From JAWHTC01 sp032586155 (GTDB lineage Bacteria > Pseudomonadota > Alphaproteobacteria > Rhodobacterales > Rhodobacteraceae): DNA of 64,000 nt. Positions 36,245 through 45,419 of the stretch are shown in pieces. Location: assembly GCF_032586155.1 (NCBI RefSeq), contig NZ_JAWHTC010000002.1, positions 744,001 to 808,000 of the forward strand, given 5' to 3'. Made by a program: the position numbers and the translations under genes. How positions within the stretch are numbered: the stretch's first letter is position 1; each line of letters starts with the position of its first letter. Under the pieces are notes generated by a model that did not search any database, had not been told where the DNA came from, and worked only from the letters and a program-made list of their open reading frames with translations.

Positions 36245-37831
36245 TCAGGCGGTTTCGCGCAGCATCATGTCGGCGGCCTTTTCGGCGATCATGATTGTCG
36301 GCGCGTTGGTGTTGCCGCTGACGATGTTCGGCATCACACTGGCATCGACCACGCGCAACCCGCCCAGGCCACGAAAGCGCAGTTTTTCATCCAGCGGCGC
36401 GCCCTTATCCGTGCCCATTCGCACGGTGCAGGTGGGGTGAAAGATCGTCGTGCCAACTTCGCCCGCCGCCTGCATAACCTCTTCGTCGCTTTGATAGTCC
36501 GCCCCCGGCTTGATCTCTTCCGGCGCGTATTTCGCCATGGCCGACTGCCCCATGATCGCGCGGCTTTGCCGTATCGCGGCCACGGCCACGGCGCGATCAC
36601 CTTCGGTAGAAAGATAGTTCGGCGCGATCCGCGGCGCTGCCTTGGGATCGGGTGCGGCAATCTCGACCGCGCCACGGCTTTCGGGACGCAGGTTGCAGAC
36701 ACTGGCCGTCAACCCGGGAAAATCATGCAGCGGCTGGCCGAAGGCCTCGAGCGTCAGCGGCTGCACGTGGTATTCCAGATCCGCCGTTTCCACCCGATCC
36801 GAGCTGCGTGAAAACGCGCCCAATTGGCTGGGTGACATCGACATTGGCCCCGAGCGGGTCAGGGCGTATTCCAGCCCGATCCTGGCCTTGCCCCAAAGCG
36901 AGTTTGCCAGGGTGTTGAGCGTCTTTGCCCCAGTCAGCCGCCAGGCACAGCGCAGTTGCAGATGGTCCTGCAGGTTGGCTCCGATCTGGGACTGTTCCTT
37001 GACCACCTCGATACCGTGGCGTTGCAACAATGCGCCCGGCCCCACGCCGGAGAGCTGCAAGATCTGCGGGCTGCCGATGGCCCCGGCGCTCAGCACGACC
37101 TCGCCATCGCAACGAGCGGTTTTGACCGAGCCGTTCTGCTCGTATTCGACGCCGACGACCCGGCCGTCTTCGATCAACAGCCGATTGGTGTGTGCCTTGG
37201 TTTCCACCCGTAGGGATTGGCCGGTGGCGGTGCGCAGAAACGCCTTGGCCGTGTTCATCCGCCAGCCGCCCCGTTGGTTGACACGGAAATATCCAACCCC
37301 TTCATTGTCGCCGGTGTTGAAATCACGCGTCTTGGGCAGGCCCCATTCCTTGGCCGCATCCAGCCAATCATCCAGCACATCCCAATGCAGGCGCTGGTTC
37401 TCGACCCGCCATTCACCACCTTCCCCGTGAAGGTCACTCGGCCCTTCGACATAGTCTTCCGAGCGTTTGAACATCGGCAGCACATCTTCCCAGCCCCAGC
37501 CGGTCAGACCCATCTGCCGCCAGCCGTCATAATCAGCGGCCTGTCCGCGCAGGTAGAGCATGCCGTTGATCGAGCTGCAGCCGCCAAGGATCTTGCCGCG
37601 CGGGTAAAGCAGGGACCGGCCATTGAGACCCGATTCCTCGGTTGTCTTGAACATCCAATCGGTGCGTGGGTTACCGATACAATAGAGATAGCCCACCGGG
37701 ATATGCACCCAGTGGTAATTGTCACGTCCTCCGGCCTCGAGCACAAGCACCTTGCGCCCGGCATCGGCCAGGCGCTTGGCCATGACGCAGCCGGCGCTGC
37801 CCGCGCCGACGATGATGTGATCCCAATTCAC
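36245..37831 (-). CDS. GMC family FAD-dependent oxidoreductase (choline dehydrogenase-like)
   Basis: 528 residues. FAD-binding is at the N terminus in IIVGAGSAGCVMAKRLAD and the GMC signatures RGKILGGCSSINGMLYLRG and GAIGSPQILQLSGVGPG are clear. The C-terminal catalytic His region reads HPTCTVRMG with later NAPTIMIAEKAA. Substrate is an alcohol, such as choline, a long-chain alcohol or polyethylene glycol; the sequence does not decide. No betaine genes are adjacent. Only 15 nt separate its start from ppk2's end, so the two may be co-transcribed. Confidence 0.92.
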   Translation of the reverse strand: MNWDHIIVGAGSAGCVMAKRLADAGRKVLVLEAGGRDNYHWVHIPVGYLYCIGNPRTDWMFKTTEESGLNGRSLLYPRGKILGGCSSINGMLYLRGQAADYDGWRQMGLTGWGWEDVLPMFKRSEDYVEGPSDLHGEGGEWRVENQRLHWDVLDDWLDAAKEWGLPKTRDFNTGDNEGVGYFRVNQRGGWRMNTAKAFLRTATGQSLRVETKAHTNRLLIEDGRVVGVEYEQNGSVKTARCDGEVVLSAGAIGSPQILQLSGVGPGALLQRHGIEVVKEQSQIGANLQDHLQLRCAWRLTGAKTLNTLANSLWGKARIGLEYALTRSGPMSMSPSQLGAFSRSSDRVETADLEYHVQPLTLEAFGQPLHDFPGLTASVCNLRPESRGAVEIAAPDPKAAPRIAPNYLSTEGDRAVAVAAIRQSRAIMGQSAMAKYAPEEIKPGADYQSDEEVMQAAGEVGTTIFHPTCTVRMGTDKGAPLDEKLRFRGLGGLRVVDASVMPNIVSGNTNAPTIMIAEKAADMMLRETA

Positions 37832-37846
37832 CCGGTGGAGTCCTTT

Positions 37847-38650
37847 TTACAACTTGGCATGTGCGTCGGGCACAAAGGTTTGATCATCCATCGGCGGGCG
37901 GACATAGCCACGTTGCGGCGGGCGTTCCTCCAATACGGGCGGTTCGGGTGTCAGGTCCTCGTAGGGGATCATCGACAGGACGTGACTAATACAATTGATC
38001 CGCGCATGTTTCTTGATGTCGGAATTCACCACGTACCACGGTGCCTGCTTGATGTCGGTATGGGAAAACATCATGTCCTTGGCGATGGAGTAATCGACCC
38101 AGCGCTTGCGGCTTTCCAAGTCCATCGGTGACAATTTCCACTGTTTCGTCTGATCGGTCAGGCGGCGCTGAAACCGGCGTTCCTGCTCTTCGTCGCTAAC
38201 CGAGAACCAATACTTCAACAGCTGAATACCCGAGCGCACCAGCATACGTTCGAACTCGGGGCAGCTACGCATGAATTCCTTATATTCCTCTTCGGTGCAG
38301 AACCCCATGACCCGTTCGACACCGGCGCGGTTGTACCAGGACCGGTCAAAGATCACGATCTCACCCGCGGCAGGCAGGTGTTGCACGTAGCGCTGGAAAT
38401 ACCATTGGGTCTTTTCCCGCTCGGTCGGCGCAGGCAGGGCCACAACCTGGCAAATCCGCGGGTTCATTGCTTCGGTGATGCGCTTGATCGTGCCGCCCTT
38501 GCCCGCTGCATCGCGGCCTTCAAACACCATGGCTACCTTGTGGCCGGTCGCCTTGACCCATTCCTGCAGTTTGACCAGTTCGATCTGAAGCCGCGCCAGT
38601 TCTTTTTCATAATCCGCATTTTTGATCTTCTTTTGTTTGCCACTTGTCAT
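37847..38650 (-). CDS. ppk2: Polyphosphate kinase 2
   Basis: 267 residues. Walker A is GRDAAGKGG (about 45-53) and Walker B/lid is IVIFDRSWYNRAG (Asp about 102), both class I PPK2 landmarks. Class I enzymes phosphorylate nucleoside diphosphates with polyphosphate. The C-terminal tail (RPPQRGYVRPPMDDQTFVP) is longer than the core. A mini-ORF overlaps its start: the 11-codon MTSDNAEGLAQ frame ends with TGA inside the ppk2 ATGA, and its start repeats ATGACAAGTG of the real start. Confidence 0.93.
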   Translation of the reverse strand: MTSGKQKKIKNADYEKELARLQIELVKLQEWVKATGHKVAMVFEGRDAAGKGGTIKRITEAMNPRICQVVALPAPTEREKTQWYFQRYVQHLPAAGEIVIFDRSWYNRAGVERVMGFCTEEEYKEFMRSCPEFERMLVRSGIQLLKYWFSVSDEEQERRFQRRLTDQTKQWKLSPMDLESRKRWVDYSIAKDMMFSHTDIKQAPWYVVNSDIKKHARINCISHVLSMIPYEDLTPEPPVLEERPPQRGYVRPPMDDQTFVPDAHAKL

Positions 38651-38682
38651 TGGGCAAGCCCCTCCGCGTTGTCACTTGTCAT
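38647..38682 (-). other. Upstream mini-ORF overlapping the ppk2 start
   Basis: On the minus strand ATGACAAGTGACAA begins an 11-residue frame (MTSDNAEGLAQ) whose TGA overlaps the ppk2 ATG as ATGA. The first bases ATGACAAGTG repeat the ppk2 start 32 nt further on, so this may be a local duplication of the start region. GGAGGGG lies inside the mini-ORF at ppk2 ribosome-site distance. Confidence 0.35.
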
Positions 38683-38746
38683 CACTTGAAATCTGCATGG
38701 CGAGCTTGGGCCGCATTGCAGGCAGGAGTCAAACAGACAAACCCAT

Positions 38747-39763
38747 CTAGATCGCGGTCAAACAGCCGCGCCGCTCCCGGACTGGTGCGGGTTTCCGGCG
38801 CGGCATAGGCGGCGGGCGCACGCCGGTCAGGGCAATGGCTTCGGCAAAGCTGAGAACCGGGCGCGCGGTCTGTTGGTCGCTTGCCGCGGGAATCGCGGAC
38901 AAATCCGCCCGATGGCGCGCAATGTCGCCGGGATACAGGCTTTCGCAAAGGGCACCTTCCGCCAAAAGAATTTGATGCCCAGGCAAAAGGAGGTGCACGT
39001 AAGTAATGCGCGGACAGGGTGCGAGGCGGATATCGACCCCGTTGACCAGTGCCTTGGCGGGCACCAGAACCTCTGCCGCGCCGAACAAAAGCTCGGCCCG
39101 GGCAGACGCAATCATCACCCTGTGTTGTTGCGACAGGCGCAGCGGCGCGACATTGCCCAGCGCCCCGGCTTCAAACAGGACCGGCGCATTGGCGCCGCGC
39201 CCGACAACATTGCGGCGCCCGGTCCAACGTATTTCCTGTACTCCGTTATCCAGAGTGCTTAAACGGTCGCCCGGCCACAACTCGCCCGCCGTTACCGCCC
39301 CGATTGCCGTGGAAATCCGGGTCTCGGAGGCAAAGCAGATATATTCGTGAGTGTAATTGGCGTCGGTGTCTTCGACATAGAATTGCGGTTCGGCAGCGGG
39401 ATTGTAATTGTCTGCATACCATTGTTCGAGATCGAAACCGGGGGTCCAGATGATCTGAACCAGCTCACCGTTTTCGTCGATCCCTTCCAGCACGATGATA
39501 CCGCCACCGCCCGGCGCCGTATCCGTGCGCACAACCACCGCATCCTCTATCGTGCCGCCGCCGTCAAACCCGCCCCAGGTGACATCATAGGTATCGCCAA
39601 TCTCGAAATTGCGCGGATCTTCGTCACCCTCGTTCGCGGTGACGACCAGGTCCATGGTCGCGCTAGGGGCAGTGTCGAACTGCGCCTGACCAGGCGACAC
39701 GTTGACATTCGCGCCGGTCGCGGCAGCGAACTTCTCGTCTTTGGCATGAAAAGATACGGGCAT
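38747..39763 (-). CDS. Hint-domain (hedgehog/intein-like) protein
   Basis: 338 residues from ATG 39763. After an N-terminal beta-rich part comes YICFASETRISTAIGAVTAG, the start of a Hint_2-type domain; the Cys matches the nucleophile position. The block LRLSQQHRVMIASARAELLFG is the next conserved Hint stretch and HLLLPGHQILLAEGALCESL follows. Such proteins are abundant in Rhodobacteraceae, some secreted by type I systems; function is unknown. The TTG start at 39787 is rejected, and AGGA precedes the ATG. Confidence 0.85.
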   Translation of the reverse strand: MPVSFHAKDEKFAAATGANVNVSPGQAQFDTAPSATMDLVVTANEGDEDPRNFEIGDTYDVTWGGFDGGGTIEDAVVVRTDTAPGGGGIIVLEGIDENGELVQIIWTPGFDLEQWYADNYNPAAEPQFYVEDTDANYTHEYICFASETRISTAIGAVTAGELWPGDRLSTLDNGVQEIRWTGRRNVVGRGANAPVLFEAGALGNVAPLRLSQQHRVMIASARAELLFGAAEVLVPAKALVNGVDIRLAPCPRITYVHLLLPGHQILLAEGALCESLYPGDIARHRADLSAIPAASDQQTARPVLSFAEAIALTGVRPPPMPRRKPAPVRERRGCLTAI

Positions 39764-39857
39764 GGCGTGTCCTGGCGTCTCTGCCAACGCTAGGTCATGC
39801 CAATATGAATCCGGTTAAACCCGACAGGATTTTATCGCTGATTTACACTGATTTTTG

Positions 39858-40346
39858 TTAAACCGGCAGCGCGGTTGTCTTGAACACTGTACGCAAGGCA
39901 AAGCTGGATTGCATCTGCGCCACGCCTGGCAGGCGGGCCAGGTACTGGCGGTGGATACGGGCGAAGTCCTCGGTGTTTTCGGCCACGACCTTCAGAAGGT
40001 AATCCGCCGTGCCCGCCATCAAATGACATTCCAGCACATCCGGAATACGCGCCACTGCCTTCTCAAACGCATCCAGAACCGCATCGGCCTGCCCGCGCAG
40101 GGTGATCTCGACAAACACGGTGGTTGGCACACCCATCTTGCGTGCATCCAAAAGGGCAACGTAATCACGGATGAACCCGTCCTTTTCCAGCCGCTGCACC
40201 CGGCGGTGACAGGCGCTGGGCGAAAGGTTCACCGCCTCGCTAAGGTCAGCATTGGAAATACGACCCTTGCGCTGAACCACCGTGAGGATACGGCGATCTA
40301 TTGTATCAAGCTCCATCGGCGCGCTTTCCTTCGACATTTTGCTCAT
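39858..40346 (-). CDS. Lrp/AsnC family transcriptional regulator (ald regulator candidate)
   Basis: 162 residues from ATG 40346 (or 159 from 40337). The winged helix-turn-helix (DRRILTVVQRKGRISNADLS, SPSACHRRVQRLEKDGFI) leads into the RAM ligand-binding domain (VFVEITLRGQ, ECHLMAGTADYLLKV). It diverges from alanine dehydrogenase, a usual target of Lrp-type AldR regulators that respond to alanine or leucine; that link is inferred from position. Longer frames to 40478 overlap the ald start and are rejected. Confidence 0.9.
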   Translation of the reverse strand: MSKMSKESAPMELDTIDRRILTVVQRKGRISNADLSEAVNLSPSACHRRVQRLEKDGFIRDYVALLDARKMGVPTTVFVEITLRGQADAVLDAFEKAVARIPDVLECHLMAGTADYLLKVVAENTEDFARIHRQYLARLPGVAQMQSSFALRTVFKTTALPV

Positions 40347-40350
40347 AATA

Positions 40351-40365
40351 TCGAAGATCCTTCGA
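40351..40365. promoter_or_regulatory. Palindrome in the lrp/ald divergent promoter
   Basis: TCGAAG-ATC-CTTCGA is a perfect 15-bp palindrome five bases upstream of the Lrp start and 95 nt before ald. Its place and symmetry fit an Lrp-type site for autoregulation and ald control. Confidence 0.55.
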
Positions 40366-40459
40366 ATCTGTCCAGAGGAAGTGGGTAAGATTTCAACCAG
40401 CTTGCATGCAAACTGCGACAATCTGTCAGAAATGGCGATTGGGAGCGAGGAGAGACCCC

Positions 40460-41575
40460 ATGAAAATCGGATGCCCAAAAGAGATCAAACCACAGGAATT
40501 CCGCGTTGGCTTGACGCCCAATGCCGCGCGCGAAGCGGTGGCCCATGGTCACGAGGTGATTGTCGAAAGCGGCGCCGGGATGGGCGCGGGCTTTGAAGAC
40601 GCCGACTATATCGAGGCAGGGGCGCATATCCTCGACACCGCCGAGGAAATCTTTGCCATCACAGACATGATCGTGAAGGTGAAGGAACCCCAGGCGGTCG
40701 AGCGCAAAATGCTGCGCGAAGGTCAACTTCTGTTCACTTATCTGCACCTTGCCCCCGATCCCGATCAGACCAACGATCTGCTCGAGTCCGGCTGCACTGC
40801 GATTGCCTATGAAACCGTTACCGATGCCCGGGGTGGGTTGCCGCTGCTGGCGCCGATGTCCGAGGTCGCGGGCAAGCTGGCACCGCAGGTCGGCGCCTGG
40901 ACCCTGCAAAAGGCCAATGGTGGCCGCGGCGTGTTGATGGGTGGTGTGCCCGGTGTACCGCCAGCCAAGGTGGTTGTCATCGGCGGCGGCGTCGTCGGCA
41001 CACATGCGGCGCGTGTTGCTGCGGGCATGGGCGCGGATGTGACCGTGCTGGATATGAGCCTGCCGCGCCTGCGCTATCTGGATGACACCATGCGCGGCGA
41101 GTTCAAGACCTCTTATGCCTCGCAAGGCAACACCGCCGAGCTGGTTGAACAGGCCGACATGGTGGTTGGCGCGGTCCTGATCCCCGGTGCCGCCGCACCC
41201 AAGCTGATCAGCCGCGAACAACTGTCGACCATGAAACCCGGCGCGGCGCTGGTGGATGTGGCCATCGACCAGGGTGGCTGTTTCGAAACCTCGAAGGCGA
41301 CCACCCATGCCGATCCAATTTATAATGTGGACGGGATCATGCATTACTGCGTCGCCAACATGCCGGGCGCTGTGGCGCGGACCTCGACCATCGCGCTGGG
41401 CAACGCCACCATGCCCTTCATGCTGGCGCTGGCCGACAAGGGCTGGAAACAGGCCTGCGCCGACGATCCGCACCTTCTGAACGGTCTCAATGTCCACGCC
41501 GGGCAACTGACCTATTATGCAGTAGGCAAGGCGCTGGGCATGGACGTGGTCTCGCCCCAGCTGATTATCAAATAA
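40460..41575 (+). CDS. ald: Alanine dehydrogenase
   Basis: 371 residues starting MKIGCPKEIKPQEFRVGL. The substrate-binding Arg/Lys/Glu set of the N-terminal domain is in place, and the NAD fold is VVVIGGGVVGTHAARVAAGMG. The C-terminal segment (HYCVANMPGAVARTSTIAL) is diagnostic. It oxidatively deaminates L-alanine to pyruvate and ammonium. GAGGAGAG upstream of 40460 fixes the start. Divergent from the Lrp-type regulator. A strong terminator follows. Confidence 0.96.
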   Translation: MKIGCPKEIKPQEFRVGLTPNAAREAVAHGHEVIVESGAGMGAGFEDADYIEAGAHILDTAEEIFAITDMIVKVKEPQAVERKMLREGQLLFTYLHLAPDPDQTNDLLESGCTAIAYETVTDARGGLPLLAPMSEVAGKLAPQVGAWTLQKANGGRGVLMGGVPGVPPAKVVVIGGGVVGTHAARVAAGMGADVTVLDMSLPRLRYLDDTMRGEFKTSYASQGNTAELVEQADMVVGAVLIPGAAAPKLISREQLSTMKPGAALVDVAIDQGGCFETSKATTHADPIYNVDGIMHYCVANMPGAVARTSTIALGNATMPFMLALADKGWKQACADDPHLLNGLNVHAGQLTYYAVGKALGMDVVSPQLIIK

Positions 41576-41608
41576 GCTCCTCCGAGGGCCATCCGGCCGT
41601 CGGACCCT

Positions 41609-41643
41609 GCGGCGCTCTTCCTCCCGAGAGCGCCGCTTTTTTG
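41609..41643 (+). terminator. ald terminator
   Basis: GCGGCGCTCT (41609-41618) pairs with AGAGCGCCGC (41627-41636) with an 8-nt loop, then a run of seven T residues. Confidence 0.9.
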
Positions 41644-41733
41644 TTTGCTTTCCCTAGGGTTAACCGGCAACTTCCCGCCCATGCACATCCGCACGACTAG
41701 GCCGATGTGCAAGCCGGCGTTAGGCTGGTACCC

Positions 41734-42390
41734 ATGCAAGACCAACATCCGCCCTATCCCACCTTTGCCCGCTCGGAACGGATTCTTGATGCCGCAATGC
41801 ACATCCTTGGCATTGCCGGGGCGCTGACCGGAACCATATGGCTGATCATCTGGACCTGGGGCCATGTCAGCGGCGGTCAGAGCGTGGCCCTATCGGTTTA
41901 CGGCGTGACCCTGATTGCCGGTTTCTTTGCCTCGGGCATCTATCACTTCACCCCGTGGGAGCACTGGCGGACGACCTTTCGCCGGTTCGATCACGCGGCG
42001 ATCTACCTGAAGATCGCCGGCACCTATACGCCACTGGTGGTGATGATCGGATCGCTGTCGTCCTACCTCGTACTGGCGGCGATCTGGGGACTGGCGGCCT
42101 TCGGGATGATCAGCAAGCTGTTCTTCTGGCGCAACCCCAACAGTCAGGGCATCGCGCTTTACCTGATCATGGGCTGGCTGTCGGTACTGCTCGTCGGTTC
42201 CCTGTTCTCGGTGCTGCCCGGTGGCGCGCTGATCCTGATCGCGGTAGGTGGCGGGCTGTATACGCTGGGCGTGGTGTTTCATGTCTGGGAAAACCTGAAA
42301 TTCTCGAACGCGATCTGGCACGGGTTTGTCCTGTCGGCTTCGGTCTGTTTCTTCATTGCCATCGCCATGGGGGCGCAGGCCAGCGGGTAG
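41734..42390 (+). CDS. Hemolysin III family membrane protein (PAQR/TrhA)
   Basis: 218 residues with about seven membrane helices. The conserved PAQR histidines and Ser/Asp appear in SGIYHFTPWEHWRTTFRRFDHAAIY in the third helix region, and in HVWENLKFSNAIWHG near the C terminus. YqfA/TrhA proteins tune membrane fluidity by an unsettled mechanism; the hemolysin name is historical. ATG 41734 is preferred to the GTG at 41707. It is a single gene after the ald terminator. Confidence 0.88.
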   Translation: MQDQHPPYPTFARSERILDAAMHILGIAGALTGTIWLIIWTWGHVSGGQSVALSVYGVTLIAGFFASGIYHFTPWEHWRTTFRRFDHAAIYLKIAGTYTPLVVMIGSLSSYLVLAAIWGLAAFGMISKLFFWRNPNSQGIALYLIMGWLSVLLVGSLFSVLPGGALILIAVGGGLYTLGVVFHVWENLKFSNAIWHGFVLSASVCFFIAIAMGAQASG

Positions 42391-42468
42391 CACCGCACGG
42401 TCGAAGATTTTCCGGTTTTTAACAAGTGGCCTACTGTCGGGACAGACACCGACAGGAAAGGCGATTCG

Positions 42469-44076
42469 ATGACCCGCAAACCCAACGTGATCCTAATCCT
42501 GGCCGATGACATGGGCTTTGCCGATCTAGGCTGTACCGGCTCGGAAATCCGTACGCCGAACATCGACCGGTTGGCCCAAAATGGTACCCTTTTGACCGCG
42601 ATGTACAATTGCGCCCGCTGCTGCCCCACCCGGGCCTCGCTTCTGACCGGGCTCTATCCGCACAATGCCGGCATCGGCCATATGGGCGCCGATCTGGGCA
42701 CACCCGCCTATCAGGGATTCCTGCGCAACGATGCCGCCACCATTGCCGAACATCTGCGCGCCAGCGGCTACCGCACCTGCATGAGCGGAAAATGGCATGT
42801 TGGCGGGGATTTCATGGCGCGCGAGGTTGACAGCTGGCGGGTGGGCGACGTGGACCACCCCACGCCCCGGCAGCGCGGTTTCGACCGTTTCTACGGCATC
42901 GTCGACGGGGTCACACATTTCTTTTCCCCGCATTACATGCTGGAAGATGACAACCGCGTCGAAACCTACCCAGATGATTTCTATTTCACCGATGCGATCA
43001 CCGACAAGGCGATTGGCATGATCGAGGAATCGGTCGAAATGGAGCAGCCGTTCTTCCTCTACCTCGCCCATACGGCGCCCCATTGGCCGCTGCATGCCCA
43101 TCCAGAGGATATTGCCCGCTATGATGGCGTTTACGACAAGGGCTGGGATGCGACCCGCACCGCCCGGCATGAGAGCATGAACGCCATGGATCTTTTTCAG
43201 GCCAACTGGCAGATCTCGCCTCGCGATGGCGATGTGCACCCATGGGAGGCCGAGGAGAACACCAACTGGGAGACCCGCAAGATGGCGACCTATGCCGCCA
43301 TGGTGGATCGGATGGACCAATCCATCGGCACGCTGATCGAGGCCCTGAAGCGGCTGGAGCAATTCGAAGATACCCTGATCCTGTTCCTTAGCGACAATGG
43401 CGGCTGTGCCGAGTTCATGGCCGAGGATGGCTGGGCCAAGTTCTTTCCCGACAAATTGCATGACGGTCGAAGGGTCACCATGGGCAACCGGCCCGACGTG
43501 ATGCCCGGCGATGCGCAGACCTATCAGAGCTATGACAAGCCCTGGGCCAACGTGTCGAACGCTCCGTTCCGCCTGTTCAAACATTACGTGCACGAGGGCG
43601 GTATCTCGACTCCGCTGGTGGCGCATTGGCCGCGCGGCTTTGCGCCGCAAGCCACGCGTCATGCTGCCACCCATGTGGTCGATATCCTGCCGACGATCCT
43701 CGAGGTGGCTGGGGCCGACTACCTGTCAGAGATTGGCGGCAACGCGGTGCAACCCTGCCAGGGAGAAAGCTTCCTGCCACTGTTGCGCGGACAGGATTGG
43801 AATCGCGAACAACCGATTTTTTTCGAACATGAAGGCAATGCCGCAATCCGCCTGGGACAGTTCAAGCTGGTCCGCCTGCATGGGCAGGACTGGGAGCTTT
43901 ACGACATGGAAGCCGACCGAACCGAGCTCAACAACCTGATCAAGGGCGAGCCCAACCGGGTGCGCGATCTGATCCGGCAGTACGAGGATTGGGCCGCTAA
44001 AACCGGCGTTCTGGACTGGAACGTGGCCTTGCCGAGGCTGCTGGCGGCATGGGATATGGAAAACGCCGAAGGATGA
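42469..44076 (+). CDS. Arylsulfatase (sulfatase S1 family)
   Basis: 535 residues. Metal-binding Asp pair in ILADDMGFADLG and the active-site motif CCPTRASLLTG, whose first Cys (about 51) would be converted to formylglycine; a formylglycine-generating enzyme is needed elsewhere. LFLSDNGGC holds the other metal site. No signal peptide is seen, so it is probably cytoplasmic. Substrate is a sulfate ester of unknown type. AGGAAAGGCG precedes the ATG. The next gene starts 30 nt after its stop. Confidence 0.93.
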   Translation: MTRKPNVILILADDMGFADLGCTGSEIRTPNIDRLAQNGTLLTAMYNCARCCPTRASLLTGLYPHNAGIGHMGADLGTPAYQGFLRNDAATIAEHLRASGYRTCMSGKWHVGGDFMAREVDSWRVGDVDHPTPRQRGFDRFYGIVDGVTHFFSPHYMLEDDNRVETYPDDFYFTDAITDKAIGMIEESVEMEQPFFLYLAHTAPHWPLHAHPEDIARYDGVYDKGWDATRTARHESMNAMDLFQANWQISPRDGDVHPWEAEENTNWETRKMATYAAMVDRMDQSIGTLIEALKRLEQFEDTLILFLSDNGGCAEFMAEDGWAKFFPDKLHDGRRVTMGNRPDVMPGDAQTYQSYDKPWANVSNAPFRLFKHYVHEGGISTPLVAHWPRGFAPQATRHAATHVVDILPTILEVAGADYLSEIGGNAVQPCQGESFLPLLRGQDWNREQPIFFEHEGNAAIRLGQFKLVRLHGQDWELYDMEADRTELNNLIKGEPNRVRDLIRQYEDWAAKTGVLDWNVALPRLLAAWDMENAEG

Positions 44077-44106
44077 CAAATAAGTCGCGCGCGCAGCGAC
44101 GGAAGC

Positions 44107-44757
44107 ATGAACCAACCACGTATCAGGAGCATTGCAACCCTGAAGTGGATTACCGACATGCTGTCCCGCCTCTCGCCCTACTGGCTTTGGATTCTCTTTG
44201 CCCTGCCCGCCCTTGGCATCCTGAACGACGCCCTGACTTCAACCGACCCCAAGGCGCTGAAACACGCACTGCACCCGACCGGGGAATTTGCAGCGCGCTT
44301 CATGATCATTGCCATGATCGCCACGCCTTTGGGGATGATCTTAAAAGGTTGGCGCGGGCCGCGTTGGCTGAAAAAGAATCGCCGGTATTTCGGTGTCGCT
44401 GCTTTTGGCTATGCCGCGCTGCATCTGCTGTTCTACATGATGCACGAAGGCACGCTGTCCAAGATTCTGGCCGAGGTCACCCATTTCGACATCTGGACCG
44501 GCTGGCTGGCCTTCCTGATCTTCCTGCCGCTGGCAGCGACCTCGTTCGACGGCGCGGTCAAGGCCATGGGCCCCGGCTGGAAATCGTTGCAACGCTGGGT
44601 CTATGGTGCGGCCGTGCTGACCCTATTGCATTGGGCCGCCAAGGATGGTTGGGAAGGCATTGCGCCTGCGCTGGTGCATTTTACCCCGCTGGCGATCCTG
44701 GAAGGTTACCGCGTCTGGTACTGGTATTTGCGCCCGCACCCGGCACGCGCAACCTAG
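44107..44757 (+). CDS. MsrQ-like ferric-reductase-domain heme membrane protein
   Basis: 216 residues with about six helices in the ferric reductase-like fold (YedZ/MsrQ). Candidate heme-binding histidines sit in YAALHLLFYMMHEG and LTLLHWAAKDGWE. MsrQ supplies electrons from the quinone pool to the periplasmic methionine-sulfoxide reductase MsrP; msrP is not adjacent here, so this could be an orphan or another electron-transfer protein. The start is uncertain: a second ATG at 44158 reads MLSRLSPYWLW. Confidence 0.8.
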   Translation: MNQPRIRSIATLKWITDMLSRLSPYWLWILFALPALGILNDALTSTDPKALKHALHPTGEFAARFMIIAMIATPLGMILKGWRGPRWLKKNRRYFGVAAFGYAALHLLFYMMHEGTLSKILAEVTHFDIWTGWLAFLIFLPLAATSFDGAVKAMGPGWKSLQRWVYGAAVLTLLHWAAKDGWEGIAPALVHFTPLAILEGYRVWYWYLRPHPARAT

Positions 44758-44763
44758 ATCAGC

Positions 44764-45228
44764 CTAGAACAGAACCACCCACAACACGTGCAGGGCCATG
44801 TAGATCACGATCAACGACCCGATCGTATAGAACGTGGCCCGCACTTCATGACTCTGCTTGGTGGCGTAAGCAACGAAATGCGCCGCCCGCGCGGCGACAA
44901 AACCATACATCAGCACCTGCGCCAACCACACCGCCGGGTTAACGGCAACAAACAACAACCCTGCCACCCAGAACCCCGGAATGTTCTCAAGATCATTGCG
45001 ATGCATCCGCCGCGACCGGTCGACATAATCGTTGACCTCAAGCTGTGACGGATCAGGCGCGGCGTTCAGCAGGCCCTTCTGCGCGTCCTCGGGGCTGGCG
45101 AGGCCCGAGTTGCTTTTCATCATTCGGTAAACCGTCATCCAACCCTGCCCCATGAGCTTGAGCACCATCAAGGCCGCGGCGATCACGTAGGTTGCGAAAA
45201 CCGGGTTGTCCAAGGTGTACACGCGCAT
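44764..45228 (-). CDS. MAPEG family membrane protein
   Basis: 154 residues with four helices. MAPEG proteins (microsomal GST-like) are small, and the middle segment NDLENIPGFWVAGLLFVAVNP with RAAHFVAYAT matches the family motif with its conserved Glu-Asn and Arg-x-x-His-x-x. Activity may be glutathione-dependent detoxification, unproven here. Convergent with the MsrQ-like gene, separated by six bases. Confidence 0.88.
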   Translation of the reverse strand: MRVYTLDNPVFATYVIAAALMVLKLMGQGWMTVYRMMKSNSGLASPEDAQKGLLNAAPDPSQLEVNDYVDRSRRMHRNDLENIPGFWVAGLLFVAVNPAVWLAQVLMYGFVAARAAHFVAYATKQSHEVRATFYTIGSLIVIYMALHVLWVVLF

Positions 45229-45313
45229 TCCTTTTCATAACGTCTTGAGGAGCAGACTAATGCGCATCCGGCTTTGATGGAAGTTTGGGATGACGTCGTC
45301 CACCCGCAGCCCC

Positions 45314-45366
45314 CCTTCCTTTTGCCAAAAATATCCCGGGGGGTCTGGGGGGCTGGCCCCCCAGCT
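45314..45366. repeat. Dispersed G-run hairpin repeat, copy 3
   Basis: TTCCTTTTGCCAAAAATATC is followed by CCGGGGGGTCTGGGGGGC and a CCCCCC arm. It nearly equals copy 2. On the minus strand the hairpin ends in ATATTTTTGG and follows the minus-strand gene that ends at 45420, so it can serve as its terminator. Confidence 0.88.
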
Positions 45367-45419
45367 CTGCCTGTGGTCTGCGCGGCTGGACCTCCAGCGT
45401 AAAACCCGGCAAACCCGGT

